From RUG11867 sp964553435 (lineage in GTDB: Bacteria; Bacillota_I; Bacilli_A; RF39; UBA660): a stretch of DNA of 21,216 nt. Made by a program: the position numbers and the translations under genes. The stretch spans positions 1-21,216 of the forward strand of contig CAZKKM010000020.1 of NCBI GenBank assembly GCA_964553435.1, in the 5' to 3' direction. The notes beneath the pieces are model-generated. The model saw only the letters and a program-made list of their open reading frames with translations. It had not been told where the DNA came from and did not search any database. Shown here in pieces: positions 20,899 to 21,216 of this stretch; the stretch's first letter is position 1, and the number at the start of each line of letters is the position of its first letter.

Positions 20899-21216
20899 TC
20901 ACTTTTCTTTTTTATTCTTGAGCTTGACTGCCGTACCGTAGGCGATTATCTCCGCAGCTCCGGCCATTACAGACGAAGATCCGTATCTCACCCCGACTAT
21001 TGCGTCTGCTCCCATCTCTTCAGCTTCGTCGACCATTCTCTTTGTAGCGATTTGTCTCGCTTCTTTGATCATCTCGGTATAACCTTTTATCTCTCCTCCG
21101 ACGATGGTCTTCATTCCAGCCATGAAATCGCGGCCGAAATTTTTAGATTGGACAATTTTACCTTTAACCCAAACCAAAACTTCGACGATTTCTTCACCCT
21201 TAATGCCGTCAATACT
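20899..21216 (-). CDS. YbjQ/UPF0145 family protein (5' end beyond right edge)
   Basis: 105 codons are visible and the frame stays open to the right edge, reading SIDGIKGEEIVEVLVWVKGK before GRDFMAGMKTIVGGEIKGYT. The family signature continues with GADAIVGVRYGSS and MAGAAEIIAYGTAVKL. Full-length members are about 105-110 residues, so only a few N-terminal residues are missing. YbjQ proteins form pentamers and were once proposed to bind heavy metals; the true role is unknown. It ends in a terminator, with the XRE operon beyond it. Confidence 0.93.
   Translation of the reverse strand, partial: SIDGIKGEEIVEVLVWVKGKIVQSKNFGRDFMAGMKTIVGGEIKGYTEMIKEARQIATKRMVDEAEEMGADAIVGVRYGSSSVMAGAAEIIAYGTAVKLKNKKEK

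Overview
The window comes from a low-GC Bacillota-type genome, most likely an uncultured Bacilli/Erysipelotrichia-like gut lineage. The reasons are AT-rich intergenic DNA, AGGAGG-type ribosome binding sites, TTGACA/TATAAT promoters, a T-box leader on ileS, an rpsJ start at the left edge, and a SipW/TasA-type surface protein system. TGA is used as a stop by several genes (those ending at 3439, 4278, 4284, 20334 and 20899), so this is not a code-4 mollicute. Almost all genes are on the minus strand; only two small XRE regulators are on plus. No transposase, CRISPR array, tRNA or rRNA was seen.

Right to left, which is the direction of transcription for most genes: a YbjQ-family gene enters at the right edge. 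Next is a regulatory cluster: an XRE regulator with a small beta domain, a membrane protein with what looks like the same domain, and an XRE-DUF2975-like membrane regulator. Then come a DUF1848 iron-sulfur-type protein, a YjdF/DUF2238-like membrane protein broken by one in-frame TAA, and a tight three-gene operon of unknown small acidic or coiled-coil proteins.

The centre is a surface-protein locus. A 1298-residue membrane-anchored protein carries about 1000 residues of 13-residue calcium-binding (thrombospondin type 3-like) repeats rich in CDxNC. It ends in a cadherin-like sandwich and a TasA/CalY-like domain. A SipW-type signal peptidase gene follows it. Then come ileS with its T-box, a zinc-ribbon protein, and an unusual ASCH-TM-RsgI-like fusion. 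A second SipW-type substrate (TasA-like N-terminus plus a lectin-like C-terminal region) lies at 443-1975, next to an SGNH hydrolase. The two TasA-like domains resemble each other, so the giant protein, the TasA-like protein and the peptidase may form one surface-fibre system.

Two signals not explained by proteins stand out. First, a roughly 600-nt gene-free block (4797-5418) has a minus-strand promoter, an intrinsic terminator, a 26-bp end-closing helix whose differences are mostly G-U compatible, and many internal hairpins. It is a strong candidate for a large structured noncoding RNA. Second, the palindrome ATGACA-N4-TGTCAT occurs twice before the small XRE gene at 4057 and once in the leader of the TasA-like gene, which suggests a shared local regulon.
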